This document shows, in pieces, positions 36,437-45,120 of a DNA stretch of 64,000 bases. Position 1 is the stretch's first letter. Each line of letters opens with the position of its first letter. A program made the translations under genes and the position numbers. The DNA comes from Alphaproteobacteria bacterium (GTDB lineage: Bacteria; Pseudomonadota; Alphaproteobacteria; Rhizobiales; CAJQND01): assembly GCA_024227565.1 (NCBI GenBank), contig JAAEUE010000336.1:1-64000 (forward strand). Reading direction: 5' to 3'. Below the pieces are notes generated by a model. The model saw nothing but the letters and a program-made list of their open reading frames with translations. It was not told the DNA's origin and searched no databases.

Positions 36437-37954
36437 ATGGCGGACTTAGAAACAGTTGAACGCGTCAAAGAGATTGACGTCGACAAATACAAGTATGGCT
36501 TCAAGACGGAGATCGAGAGCGAGCTCGCGCCAAAGGGCCTGTCGGAAGACATCGTGCGCTATATCTCTGCGAAGAAAGATGAGCCGGAATGGATGCTGGA
36601 ATGGCGGCTCGCCGCATACCGGCGGTGGCTGACCATGGAAGAGCCCGATTGGGCGCGGGTCGATTACCCAAAGATCGATTTCCAGGATCTCCACTTCTAT
36701 GCCGCACCGAAAACGACCGAGGGGCCAAAGTCCCTTGATGAGGTCGACCCGGTCCTGCTGGAAACCTATGCAAAGCTCGGCATTCCGCTGAAAGAACAAG
36801 AGCTGCTGGCCGGCGTGCGCAAGCATGATGAGCCCAGCCAGTTGGATGACGCAGGTGTTCCTAGCTACGGCTCGGGCAAGGTCGCCATCGATGCAGTGTT
36901 CGATTCAGTGTCGGTGGTTACAACCTTCAAGGAAGAGCTGGCCAAGGCCGGGGTGATCTTCTGCTCAATTTCTGAGGCTGTAAAAGAGCATCCAGAGCTG
37001 GTCAAGAAGTACCTGGGCTCGGTTGTGCCGCAGTCCGACAACTACTACGCCACGTTGAACTCCGCGGTCTTCTCGGACGGCTCGTTCGTCTACATCCCCA
37101 AGGGCACGCGCTGCCCCATGGAGTTGTCCACCTACTTCCGCATTAACGAGGAAAACACCGGCCAGTTTGAGCGCACGCTGATCATCGCCGACGAGGGCTC
37201 TTATGTGAGCTATCTGGAAGGCTGCACTGCGCCCATGCGCGATGAGAACCAGCTCCATGCCGCAGTCGTCGAGCTTGTGACCCTGGACGATGCAGAGATC
37301 AAATACTCCACCGTGCAGAACTGGTACCCCGGCGATGCAGACGGCAAGGGCGGCATCTACAACTTCGTCACCAAGCGTGGTGACTGCCGCGGCAAGAACT
37401 CCAAGATTTCCTGGACCCAAGTTGAGACCGGCTCGGCAATCACCTGGAAGTACCCGTCCTGCATCCTGCGCGGCGACAACTCACAAGGCGAGTTCTACTC
37501 GATTGCCATCTCCAATGGCCGCCAGCAGGTGGACAGCGGAACCAAGATGATCCACCTGGGCAAGAACACCTCAAGCCGGATCATCTCCAAGGGGATCTCG
37601 GCAGGCAAATCGTCCAACACATACCGCGGCCTGGTATCGGCCCACCGCAAAGCGTCCAACGCGCGGAACTTCACTCAGTGTGATTCCCTGCTGATCGGCG
37701 ATCAATGCGGCGCCCACACGGTGCCTTACATCGAGGCGAAGAACTCAACGGCAACCTTTGAGCACGAGGCCACAACCTCGAAGATCTCAGACGATCAGAT
37801 GTTCTATGCCCAGCAGCGCGGACTGAATGAAGAGGAGGCCGTGGCCCTCATCGTCAACGGCTTCGTGCGCGATGTGCTGCAGCAATTGCCAATGGAATTC
37901 ATGGCCGAAACCCAGAAGCTGATCGGGATCAGCTTGGAAGGTTCGGTTGGATAA
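36437..37954 (+). CDS. sufB: Fe-S cluster assembly protein SufB
   Basis: A 505-residue scaffold subunit of the SufBC2D complex, of usual length. The central beta-helix core has VPQSDNYYATLNSAVFSDGSFVYIP-type content, the conserved TCxAP-like LEGCTAPMRDENQLHAAVV, and ENTGQFERTLIIADEGS. The C-terminal helical domain ends LPMEFMAETQKLIGISLEGSVG. Sulfur from SufS is received here and the nascent cluster is built at the SufB-SufD interface. A hairpin lies between it and sufC. Confidence 0.97.
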   Translation: MADLETVERVKEIDVDKYKYGFKTEIESELAPKGLSEDIVRYISAKKDEPEWMLEWRLAAYRRWLTMEEPDWARVDYPKIDFQDLHFYAAPKTTEGPKSLDEVDPVLLETYAKLGIPLKEQELLAGVRKHDEPSQLDDAGVPSYGSGKVAIDAVFDSVSVVTTFKEELAKAGVIFCSISEAVKEHPELVKKYLGSVVPQSDNYYATLNSAVFSDGSFVYIPKGTRCPMELSTYFRINEENTGQFERTLIIADEGSYVSYLEGCTAPMRDENQLHAAVVELVTLDDAEIKYSTVQNWYPGDADGKGGIYNFVTKRGDCRGKNSKISWTQVETGSAITWKYPSCILRGDNSQGEFYSIAISNGRQQVDSGTKMIHLGKNTSSRIISKGISAGKSSNTYRGLVSAHRKASNARNFTQCDSLLIGDQCGAHTVPYIEAKNSTATFEHEATTSKISDDQMFYAQQRGLNEEEAVALIVNGFVRDVLQQLPMEFMAETQKLIGISLEGSVG

Positions 37955-37967
37955 TCACTGCGGAAAA

Positions 37968-37988
37968 CCGGGCCCGCTAGCGGCCCGG
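37968..37988 (+). terminator. Hairpin between sufB and sufC (possible attenuator)
   Basis: CCGGGCC (37968-37974) pairs with GGCCCGG (37982-37988) around CGCTAGC, and flanking AAA/TTT can extend it with one bulge. The sequence after it is GTTTGTG, too poor in T for a strong terminator. It may set the sufB to sufCD expression ratio or protect the sufB 3' end. Confidence 0.45.
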
Positions 37989-38022
37989 GTTTGTGCACCA
38001 CAAATAACAGAGAGATAAGTTT

Positions 38023-38784
38023 GTGAGCATACTTGAAATCAAGAATCTACATGTGAAGATCGAAGGCGAAGACACTGAAATTCTTCGTGGAATCGACCTG
38101 ACGGTAAACCCCGGCGAAGTCCATGCCATCATGGGCCCGAATGGTTCGGGCAAGTCCACCTTGTCTTATGTTCTGTCCGGTAAGGACGACTATGAGATCA
38201 CCGAGGGTTCGGTCACCTACAAGGGCGATGACCTTCTGGAAATGGAAGTGGACGAGCGGGCATCAGCCGGTGTCTTCCTGGCCTTCCAATACCCGATCGA
38301 AATCCCCGGCGTGCCCACAATGACGTTCCTGCGCACTGCGCTGAACGCGCAGCGCAAGGCACGCGGTGAGGAGGAGCTGACAACGCCGGCCTTCATGAAG
38401 GTCGTGCGCGAGAAGTCGCAAATGCTCAAAATCCGCCAGGAAATGTTGAAGCGCCCAGTGAATGTGGGCTTCTCCGGCGGCGAAAAGAAACGTGCCGAAA
38501 TCCTGCAGATGGCGGTGCTCGAGCCCAGCCTGTGCGTGCTGGATGAAACCGATTCCGGACTGGATATCGATGCGCTTAAAATCGTCGCGGAAGGGGTCAA
38601 CGCGCTCCGTTCGCCTGAACGCGCCATGGTGGTGATCACCCACTATCAGCGCCTTTTGAACTACATCGTGCCGGACCATGTGCATGTGTTGTCTCAGGGG
38701 CGCATCGTGAAGTCCGGCGGCAAGGAACTGGCGTTGGAGCTGGAAGAATCCGGCTACGAAAACTTCACCGAGCAGGCAGCGTAA
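38023..38784 (+). CDS. sufC: Fe-S assembly ATPase SufC
   Basis: A 253-residue ABC-type ATPase. Walker A is GPNGSGKST (about 38-46), the signature is FSGGEKKRAEI (near 150), and Walker B is LCVLDETDSGLDIDAL with the D-loop typical of SufC. SufC dimerises on SufBD and drives the conformational change for cluster assembly. It starts with GTG 38023 after AGAGAGAT. sufD begins 16 bases later. Confidence 0.97.
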   Translation: MSILEIKNLHVKIEGEDTEILRGIDLTVNPGEVHAIMGPNGSGKSTLSYVLSGKDDYEITEGSVTYKGDDLLEMEVDERASAGVFLAFQYPIEIPGVPTMTFLRTALNAQRKARGEEELTTPAFMKVVREKSQMLKIRQEMLKRPVNVGFSGGEKKRAEILQMAVLEPSLCVLDETDSGLDIDALKIVAEGVNALRSPERAMVVITHYQRLLNYIVPDHVHVLSQGRIVKSGGKELALELEESGYENFTEQAA

Positions 38785-38800
38785 GGGGCGCGAGCAGAAC

Positions 38801-40135
38801 ATGACCGCATCCCCCAACAGAACGCCGGCCGAAGAGGCCTTTGTGAGCGGTTTTGCCGCCGCTGAGGCCGCATTGCCGTCTGCTGAGTGGCTGAAGCGCA
38901 AGCAGGCCCTTGCCGCGTTCAACGAGCTTGGTCTGCCGCACCGGCGCATTGAGGCTTGGAAATACACCGACCTGCGCAATCTGGTCGATGGTGCCTATCC
39001 GGCACAAACTGATGCCACACTGGTTGACGTTGAGCAGGTTCAGGAACTTGCGGCACGGTCGATCTTTGCCGGTATCGACAGGGCAACTGCAGTGTTTGTC
39101 GATGGGCGCTTCCGCAGCGAACTTTCCGCTCTGCCTGAAGAAAGTGCGATTGAGGTTTTATCTCTTTCGGACAATTTGGCCGATGCGCCTAAGTGGCTGA
39201 GCGAAAATCTCGGAAGTGTCGTTCCTCAGGCCGATGATGCGGTTGCCGCACTCAATCTGGCCTATATGAGCGATGGTGCCGCCATTTATGTGAGTGGCAA
39301 GTGTGAACAGCCGCTGGAGCTTGTGTTCGTGCATTCATCAGGAGAGCCGCGCACGGTTTCTCAGCGCGTTCTCATCGTGGTGGACGACGAAGCGTCGTGC
39401 GAGATTTACGAAACCCACGTTTCGCCGGCAAATGGCCGATACGTGAGCAACGTGGTGACGGAAGTGGTGCTGGGCGACAAAGCCACATTCGACCATGTGA
39501 AGACGCAGAACGACGGGTCGGAGGCGGTCCATCTGGCCAACTTGCATGCGAAACTGGGTGCTGAAGCCAAGTTCAACAGTTTCTCAGCCACAAGCGGCGC
39601 ACGGGTCAGTCGCCAGCAGGCATTCGTTGAGTATGCCGGCGAGCATACTGACGCCAATATCTCCGGCGTCTACCTGTTGGCCGACAAGCAGCATGGCGAC
39701 AGCACTTTGGTGATCGATCATGCGGTGCCCAATTGCACCAGCCGCGAAATGTTCAAGCTGGTGCTCAATGATCACGCCCGCGGCGTGTTTCAAGGCAAGG
39801 TGACGGTTCGCCCGCACGCCCAGAAGACCGATGGCAAGCAGATGGCCCAGGCCCTCCTGCTGGCGCCGGATGCTGAGTTCGACAGCAAGCCGGAACTGGA
39901 AATCTTTGCTGACGACGTGGTCTGCGGCCACGGCGCAACGGCGGGCGAGTTGGACGAGGACCTGCTGTTCTACCTGCGTGCCCGCGGCATTCCGAAGGAC
40001 CAGGCTATGGCTCTTCTGATTGCAGCCTTCGTTGGCGAGGCGGTTGAAGAGGTGAGCAGTGAAGCTGTGCGCGACGCGCTCAACGAGATGGCCACAAGCT
40101 GGCTGACCACACACAAGACAGGTGCATTATGCTGA
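38801..40135 (+). CDS. sufD: Fe-S cluster assembly protein SufD
   Basis: A 444-residue SufB paralogue. The N-terminal helical part has LPHRRIEAWKYTDLR (about 45-59), a SufD signature. The beta-helix core contains ISGVYLLADKQHGDSTLVIDHAV, NCTSREMFKLVLNDHARGVFQGKV and CGHGATAGELDEDLLFYLRARG. It forms the SufBC2D scaffold with the two preceding products. Its last codons overlap the sufS start by 7 bases. Confidence 0.96.
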   Translation: MTASPNRTPAEEAFVSGFAAAEAALPSAEWLKRKQALAAFNELGLPHRRIEAWKYTDLRNLVDGAYPAQTDATLVDVEQVQELAARSIFAGIDRATAVFVDGRFRSELSALPEESAIEVLSLSDNLADAPKWLSENLGSVVPQADDAVAALNLAYMSDGAAIYVSGKCEQPLELVFVHSSGEPRTVSQRVLIVVDDEASCEIYETHVSPANGRYVSNVVTEVVLGDKATFDHVKTQNDGSEAVHLANLHAKLGAEAKFNSFSATSGARVSRQQAFVEYAGEHTDANISGVYLLADKQHGDSTLVIDHAVPNCTSREMFKLVLNDHARGVFQGKVTVRPHAQKTDGKQMAQALLLAPDAEFDSKPELEIFADDVVCGHGATAGELDEDLLFYLRARGIPKDQAMALLIAAFVGEAVEEVSSEAVRDALNEMATSWLTTHKTGALC

Positions 40136-41364
40136 AGCAGGCAATGCCTTACGATGTGCAGAAGATAAGACAGGATTTCCCGATCCTGTCCCGCGAAGTG
40201 TATGATAAGCCGCTGGTTTATCTGGATAATGCAGCTTCAGCCCAAAAGCCTAAGGTGGTTTTGGACGAGGTGCAGAAGGCCTATGCTGAAGAATATGCCA
40301 ACGTGCACCGGGGCCTGCACTTCCTGTCCAACACGGCGACCGACAATTTCGAAGCCGCCCGGGAAACGGTTCGCAAGTTCATCAATGCGCCTTCTGCAGA
40401 GCAGATCGTGTTTACCCGCAATGCCACCGAGGCCATCAATCTTGTGGCCCAAAGCTATGGCGGTGAGGCGATCGGGGAGGGCGATGAGATCGTCATCTCG
40501 ATCATGGAGCACCACTCCAACATTGTGCCCTGGCATTTTCACCGCGAACGCAATGGCGCGGTGATCAAATGGGCGCCGGTGAGCGAGGATGGCGATTTCC
40601 TTATCGAAGAGTTCGCCAAACTCCTGGGCCCGAAGACCAAGATGGTCGCCCTCACGCATATGTCCAACGCGCTCGGCACCATTGTGCCGATGAAGGAGGT
40701 CATCGCACTGGCCCATGAAAAGGGCATTCCAGTGTTGGTGGACGGCAGCCAGGCTGTGGTTCACATGACGGTGGATGTGCAGGATTTGGATGCAGATTTT
40801 TATGCGTTCACCGGCCACAAGACTTATGGCCCCTCCGGCATAGGCGTGCTCTACGGCAAGATGGACCTTCTCAACGCCATGCAGCCCTACCAGGGCGGCG
40901 GCGAGATGATCCTTGATGTGCATGAGGACGAGATCACCTATGCCAAGACACCCCATCGGTTCGAGGCAGGCACGCCCGCCATTGTCCAGGCTATCGGTCT
41001 GGGCCATGCGCTTGATTACATGATGGGGGTGGGGCTTGAGAACATCATTGCCCACGAGGCGGTGCTGGCCGAATATGCCGATCAACGGCTACGCCAGATC
41101 AACTCGCTCAAGCTGGTCGGCACGGCGAAAAACAAGGGCGCCATCTTCTCCTTCGCCATGGAAGGGGCACACGCCCATGACATCTCGACGATCATCGACC
41201 GCTACGGCGTTGCCGTGCGTGCCGGCACCCATTGCACCCAGCCATTGCTGGAACGCTTTGGCCTAACCTCAACTTGCCGTGCGTCGTTTGGCATGTACAA
41301 TACGCTGGACGAAGTGGACGCGTTGGCAGACGCCCTGACAAAGGCATCGGAGTTCTTTCAATAA
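40129..41364 (+). CDS. sufS: Cysteine desulfurase SufS (class II)
   Basis: A 411-residue class II desulfurase. YLDNAASAQKP and VHRGLHFLSNTATDNFE mark the family; the PLP lysine is in FTGHKTYGPSGIGVLYG (near 230) and the active cysteine in RAGTHCTQPLLERFG (near 369). It normally needs a SufE or SufU partner, neither of which is in this locus. It overlaps sufD by 7 bases and its TAA shares a base with the next ATG (TAATG), so translation is coupled at both ends. Confidence 0.96.
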   Translation: MLKQAMPYDVQKIRQDFPILSREVYDKPLVYLDNAASAQKPKVVLDEVQKAYAEEYANVHRGLHFLSNTATDNFEAARETVRKFINAPSAEQIVFTRNATEAINLVAQSYGGEAIGEGDEIVISIMEHHSNIVPWHFHRERNGAVIKWAPVSEDGDFLIEEFAKLLGPKTKMVALTHMSNALGTIVPMKEVIALAHEKGIPVLVDGSQAVVHMTVDVQDLDADFYAFTGHKTYGPSGIGVLYGKMDLLNAMQPYQGGGEMILDVHEDEITYAKTPHRFEAGTPAIVQAIGLGHALDYMMGVGLENIIAHEAVLAEYADQRLRQINSLKLVGTAKNKGAIFSFAMEGAHAHDISTIIDRYGVAVRAGTHCTQPLLERFGLTSTCRASFGMYNTLDEVDALADALTKASEFFQ

Positions 41365-41828
41365 TGACTGTGGACGATAGAAAAGACCCTGGCACGGTGC
41401 AGGAAAGTTGCGCACCGGCGATGCCTGCAGAAGCGTTGGACATTGCCAGCGAAAATGACGGCTGGGATGATCAGCAAGCGGTGCCGACCGGAAATATGTC
41501 GAGTGCCATCCCGCAAGACGAGCTTAATCGCCTGACCGATGACATGATCACGGCGATCAAGAGCGTTTACGATCCCGAGATCCCGGTTGATATCTACGAA
41601 TTGGGACTTATCTACAAGATTGACGTTGATGACGACCGCAAGGTGGATATCGACATGACCCTGACCGCGCCGGGATGTCCGGTGGCCGGCGAGATGCCCG
41701 GTTGGGTGGAAGACGCCGTATCGACCGTTCAGGGTGTCCAGGACGTCAAGGTGAACCTGGTGTTCGATCCGCCTTGGGACATCACACGCATGTCGGACGA
41801 GGCCAAAATCGTCCTCAACATGTGGTAA
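41364..41828 (+). CDS. sufT: SUF system protein SufT (DUF59/MIP18 family)
   Basis: A 154-residue protein. A non-conserved acidic N-terminal stretch (about 1-50) precedes the DUF59 domain: SVYDPEIPVDIYELGLIYKI and DMTLTAPGCPVAGEMP, which carries the conserved cysteine near 112, then NLVFDPPWDITRMSDEAK. DUF59 proteins help maturation of Fe-S proteins, as in the eukaryotic CIA complex. The ATG 41364 overlaps the sufS stop as TAATG. A longer frame from 41232 lies inside sufS and is rejected. Confidence 0.93.
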   Translation: MTVDDRKDPGTVQESCAPAMPAEALDIASENDGWDDQQAVPTGNMSSAIPQDELNRLTDDMITAIKSVYDPEIPVDIYELGLIYKIDVDDDRKVDIDMTLTAPGCPVAGEMPGWVEDAVSTVQGVQDVKVNLVFDPPWDITRMSDEAKIVLNMW

Positions 41829-41874
41829 GAATTTTGCCGTAGGCTTGGTCGAACACGAAAACGGATGAGATGAA

Positions 41875-42258
41875 ATGGCACCACGCCCCCGCCCACAAGT
41901 GATGAGCCTGACCGACGCTGCCGCGATGCGCGTACGCGAGATCATGGCCAATTCCGACAAACAGATCGCCGGTGTGCGCGTCGGCGTGACCAACGCCGGC
42001 TGTGCGGGCATGGCCTACACCATGGACTATGCCGAGCAGGTCGATCCGCTGGACGATGTGGTGGAAGACAAGGGTGTGAAGCTGTTTGTGGACCCGAAGG
42101 CCATTTTGTTCCTGCTGGGAACGGAAATGGATTATGAAGTCACTCAGTTGAAATCGGGTTTTGTGTTCAAGAACCCCAACGAAACCTCAGCCTGTGGCTG
42201 CGGCGAGTCGGTGACAATAGCACCGGCCAACCTGGCAGACTTTGCCCCAGCAAGCTAA
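41875..42258 (+). CDS. A-type Fe-S carrier protein (HesB/IscA/SufA family)
   Basis: A 127-residue A-type carrier. The three conserved cysteines are in VTNAGCAGMAY (near 43) and SACGCGES (near 109 and 111). These proteins receive clusters from the SufBCD scaffold and pass them to apo-proteins. As the last gene of the locus it is best read as SufA-like, but ErpA/IscA cannot be separated by eye. DUF1194 on the other strand ends 39 bases beyond it. Confidence 0.93.
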   Translation: MAPRPRPQVMSLTDAAAMRVREIMANSDKQIAGVRVGVTNAGCAGMAYTMDYAEQVDPLDDVVEDKGVKLFVDPKAILFLLGTEMDYEVTQLKSGFVFKNPNETSACGCGESVTIAPANLADFAPAS

Positions 42259-42297
42259 TCAGCGCTTGAAATGAGTGATCTCCGGCGCGCTGCAGGC

Positions 42298-43047
42298 TCA
42301 ATTCGTGCGCTTGGATTTGTCGCCGTCCTCCAGCAGAACTATGGGCGGCTGAATTTCCCGCAATAGCTTTTTCCGGATCGCTTCAGGGTAATCCTTGAAG
42401 GTGTTGGCGCTGATGACAAAAGCGCCATTTCCGCCAACCACGCTTTCCCGGTAGTACGTTGCCAGAAACTCGCGCGGTCCCAGGATCGCCAGACCGTTCA
42501 CCGTGATTCCTGTCGACACCACACGGTTGCGCGCTGGCTTGACGTCCTCGCCCTCATTGTTGGGTCCGTCTCCGGACACATCGATAACCTGGCGATCGCA
42601 GGCGAACGGATTGTTCTGGAACAGCGCAGCTGAAAAGGTGAGGGCGTTGCCGATGGCCGTGGAGTAGGGCTTGAACGCCCGTTGCACGTTGTCGATCTTG
42701 TCGGCAAAGGCATTGATCGCGCCATCATCACTCAGCAACGTCCAGGGAATGACCTGGAGCTGGTGTGGATCGCCGCTCCACTGCATCACTGTTGCCGCAA
42801 TGGCCCGGTTGCCGGGAAATCTGATGGCTGCAATAATCTCCTCAGAGCGCAATGCCTGGGCAAGGCCCCGGGTCTGAAGCTGGTACTCGTTCTGGTCAAC
42901 ACTGCCGGACACATCAAGCGCGAGCACCAGGGCAAGCCTGCAATGCGGAGCGGCAGCGACTGGGGAATTGAGTGGCACAAGATAGCCTGCCGCAAAAATC
43001 AAAGCGGCAACTGCACAGATCCTTCTATAGGTTTGCTCTGCACGCAT
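42298..43047 (-). CDS. DUF1194 protein with von Willebrand factor A-like domain
   Basis: A 249-residue secreted or membrane-anchored protein. A hydrophobic signal (about 5-30, ending SPVAAA) is followed by a vWA-like domain with a MIDAS-type motif LALDVSGSVDQNEY (DxSxS) and VIDVSGDGPNNEGED. Proteins of this family are widespread in alphaproteobacteria with no fixed role. ATG 43047 is preferred over TTG 43089. Confidence 0.85.
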   Translation of the reverse strand: MRAEQTYRRICAVAALIFAAGYLVPLNSPVAAAPHCRLALVLALDVSGSVDQNEYQLQTRGLAQALRSEEIIAAIRFPGNRAIAATVMQWSGDPHQLQVIPWTLLSDDGAINAFADKIDNVQRAFKPYSTAIGNALTFSAALFQNNPFACDRQVIDVSGDGPNNEGEDVKPARNRVVSTGITVNGLAILGPREFLATYYRESVVGGNGAFVISANTFKDYPEAIRKKLLREIQPPIVLLEDGDKSKRTN

Positions 43048-43119
43048 GGCGCGATGATAGCTGATCGGATAGGATGCTAGAAGTGACAATCGTGTTTGAG
43101 CTGCAAGAGAAAATTCAAC

Positions 43120-43482
43120 ATGGCGGTCTCCCAGGAGTACCTAGACTTCATCAAGGAAGCGCTTGAGGCGTTCGGCCCGGTGGATACACGCCGCATGTTT
43201 GGCGGCGCGGGTATATTCCGCGATAAGCTGATGTTCGGATTGATCGCCAATGAGCAACTTTATCTAAAGACCGACGACGAAAACCGCCCCGACTTTGAGG
43301 CGGAAGACTGCCCCCCGTTCGTTTACGAAGCCAAGGGCGGCAAGCGGACGGTCATGTCCTATTCGCTTGTGCCTGAGCGGCTCTACGATGAGCCCGAAGA
43401 AATGGCGGCGTGGGCGCAAAAAGCATACGGCGCCGCCCTGAGGGGCGACGCCGCAAAACCAAAGCGTAAAAAGAAAACGTGA
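43120..43482 (+). CDS. TfoX/Sxy N-terminal domain protein
   Basis: A 120-residue protein made mostly of the TfoX-N domain: FGPVDTRRMFGGAGIFRDKLMFGLI and LYLKTDDENRPDFEAEDCPPFVY. The tail is Lys-rich (KPKRKKKT). The full Sxy competence protein has an added C-terminal domain, absent here, so a competence role should not be assumed. ATG 43120 is chosen over TTG 43096; GAGA precedes it. Confidence 0.88.
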   Translation: MAVSQEYLDFIKEALEAFGPVDTRRMFGGAGIFRDKLMFGLIANEQLYLKTDDENRPDFEAEDCPPFVYEAKGGKRTVMSYSLVPERLYDEPEEMAAWAQKAYGAALRGDAAKPKRKKKT

Positions 43483-43501
43483 GGGCCCAGAAGGCCTAGT
43501 C

Positions 43502-44914
43502 TCAACGCTGCAAGAACGCTGGTATGTGACCTGAATCGGTGATCTTGCCCACATCAGGCATCGCTTCGACCTGATCAGCCGGCCGGCGGGACTTGCGGTC
43601 TCCCCGAGATTTCTTCGGGGCATCACGCTTCTCCGACGCCGGAGCTGCTGCTTTTTCGGAACGTTTTGAATCGGCAGACTTTTCAGTGCGCTTGCCGCTA
43701 CTGGGTTTGCGTCCTCGCGATTTGTCGCCGCCACGGCCCCGACCACGGCCCCGCTTTGCGGAAGCTTCGGCGATTTCCTCTTCGGTCGGCTCGTCGCCGA
43801 GCCAATCGATCTTCTTCTCAATCAGTTTTTCAACGTCCTTGAGATATCTGAACTCGTCTGGTTGCACGAGGGTGATGGAGTTGCCCTTGCGGCCAGCACG
43901 GCCCGTGCGGCCGATGCGGTGCACATAGTCTTCAGCATGTGTGGGAATGTCGAAATTGTACACATGGCTTACATCTGGAATGTCCAGACCACGCGCTGCC
44001 ACATCCGAAGCAATCAAATAGGTGATCTTGCCATCGCGGAAGCTGTTGAGAGTTCTCAACCTTGCATGCTGGTCCATATCGCCATGCAGAGCAGCGGCGT
44101 TGAAGCCGTGCGACTGCAGTGATTTTTCCAGAATGCCGACCGTGGTCTTCCTGTTGGCAAAGATGATGGCGTTGTTCACGTCATCGCTTTGTTTCCGGAG
44201 CACGTCGCGCAAGGCATCGCGCTTCTGGTCGAAGTCACGGGGGGCCAGCATAACGTTCTGGGTGATGCTTTCAGCTGTGGCAGAGCGCTTGGCGACTTCC
44301 ACCTCAACCGGACTGTGCAGAAATGTGTTGGTGAGCCGTTCAATTTCCGGTGGCATGGTGGCCGAGAAGAACAGGGTCTGCCGGGTGAAGGGGAGCAGCT
44401 TGTAGATGCGCTCCAGATCGGGAATGAAACCCATGTCCAGCATACGGTCGGCTTCATCGACCACGAAGATCTCAACGCCAGTCAGCAAAAGCTTGCCACG
44501 TTCGAAGTGATCCAGCAGACGGCCAGGTGTTGCGATCAGAACATCAGCACCGCGGCTCAGTTTGCGGTCTTGTTCATCAAACGACACGCCGCCGATGAGC
44601 AGGGCAACGTTGAGCTTGTGTTTTGCCCCCAGGGTCTCGAACGCTTCGTGAACTTGGGCTGCAAGCTCCCTGGTGGGCTCGATGATCAGCGAGCGTGGCA
44701 TCCGGGCGCGGGCGCGGCCGCGTTCCAGCTTGCACAGCATGGGCAAGGCGAACGCGGCGGTTTTGCCAGATCCGGTTTGGGCCAGGCCCAAAACGTCTCT
44801 GCCTTCCAACGCTGGTGGAATGCCTTGTGCTTGAATGGGTGTAGGTTCGGTAAAGCCGGCCGTAGTTATTGCGTCCAGCACTTTCGGGCTCAGGCCCAAT
44901 GTGTCAAATGTCAT
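43502..44914 (-). CDS. DEAD-box ATP-dependent RNA helicase, RhlE type
   Basis: A 470-residue helicase. It has the Q motif EPTPIQAQGIPPAL, Walker A AQTGSGKTAAFALP, PTRELAAQ, VDEADRMLDMGF, the SAT motif LFFSATMPPEI, and HRIGRTGRAGRKGNS. The C-terminal tail (about 385-460) is rich in Arg, Gly, Lys and Ser (KRGRGRGRGGDKSRGRKPS), typical of RhlE and CsdA-like proteins that unwind rRNA or mRNA, often at low temperature. Start ATG 44914. Confidence 0.94.
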   Translation of the reverse strand: MTFDTLGLSPKVLDAITTAGFTEPTPIQAQGIPPALEGRDVLGLAQTGSGKTAAFALPMLCKLERGRARARMPRSLIIEPTRELAAQVHEAFETLGAKHKLNVALLIGGVSFDEQDRKLSRGADVLIATPGRLLDHFERGKLLLTGVEIFVVDEADRMLDMGFIPDLERIYKLLPFTRQTLFFSATMPPEIERLTNTFLHSPVEVEVAKRSATAESITQNVMLAPRDFDQKRDALRDVLRKQSDDVNNAIIFANRKTTVGILEKSLQSHGFNAAALHGDMDQHARLRTLNSFRDGKITYLIASDVAARGLDIPDVSHVYNFDIPTHAEDYVHRIGRTGRAGRKGNSITLVQPDEFRYLKDVEKLIEKKIDWLGDEPTEEEIAEASAKRGRGRGRGGDKSRGRKPSSGKRTEKSADSKRSEKAAAPASEKRDAPKKSRGDRKSRRPADQVEAMPDVGKITDSGHIPAFLQR

Positions 44915-44951
44915 GTAATCTTTCTCTTGAGGGACCAAATTTTCAGTCTAT

Positions 44952-44997
44952 GTGCCGTTGGGGGAAGGTCGTCGGGACCTAGACCCTTTCGCGGCAC
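44952..44997 (-). promoter_or_regulatory. Stem-loop in the 5' leader of the RNA helicase gene
   Basis: GTGCCG (44952-44957) pairs with CGGCAC (44992-44997), and inside it AGGTC (44966-44970) pairs with GACCT (44976-44980). It ends about 38 bases upstream of the helicase start and would fold in its mRNA. RNA helicase leaders are sometimes regulated by temperature or by the helicase itself; no such role is shown here. Confidence 0.4.
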
Positions 44998-45120
44998 CAC
45001 CTCAGAGCGCCGCAGCGGATGGCTGAAACATAGGGATTGTTTCGTATTTGTCAATGTCCCGGAATGTGTGGAGTTTATCTTTTGTTCCAATTGGTTAGCG
45101 GAACATCACGGCGGCGGAGC

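Noticed and set aside
40237..41085. Minus-strand frame inside sufS
   Set aside because: Antisense to a conserved gene; no domain content.
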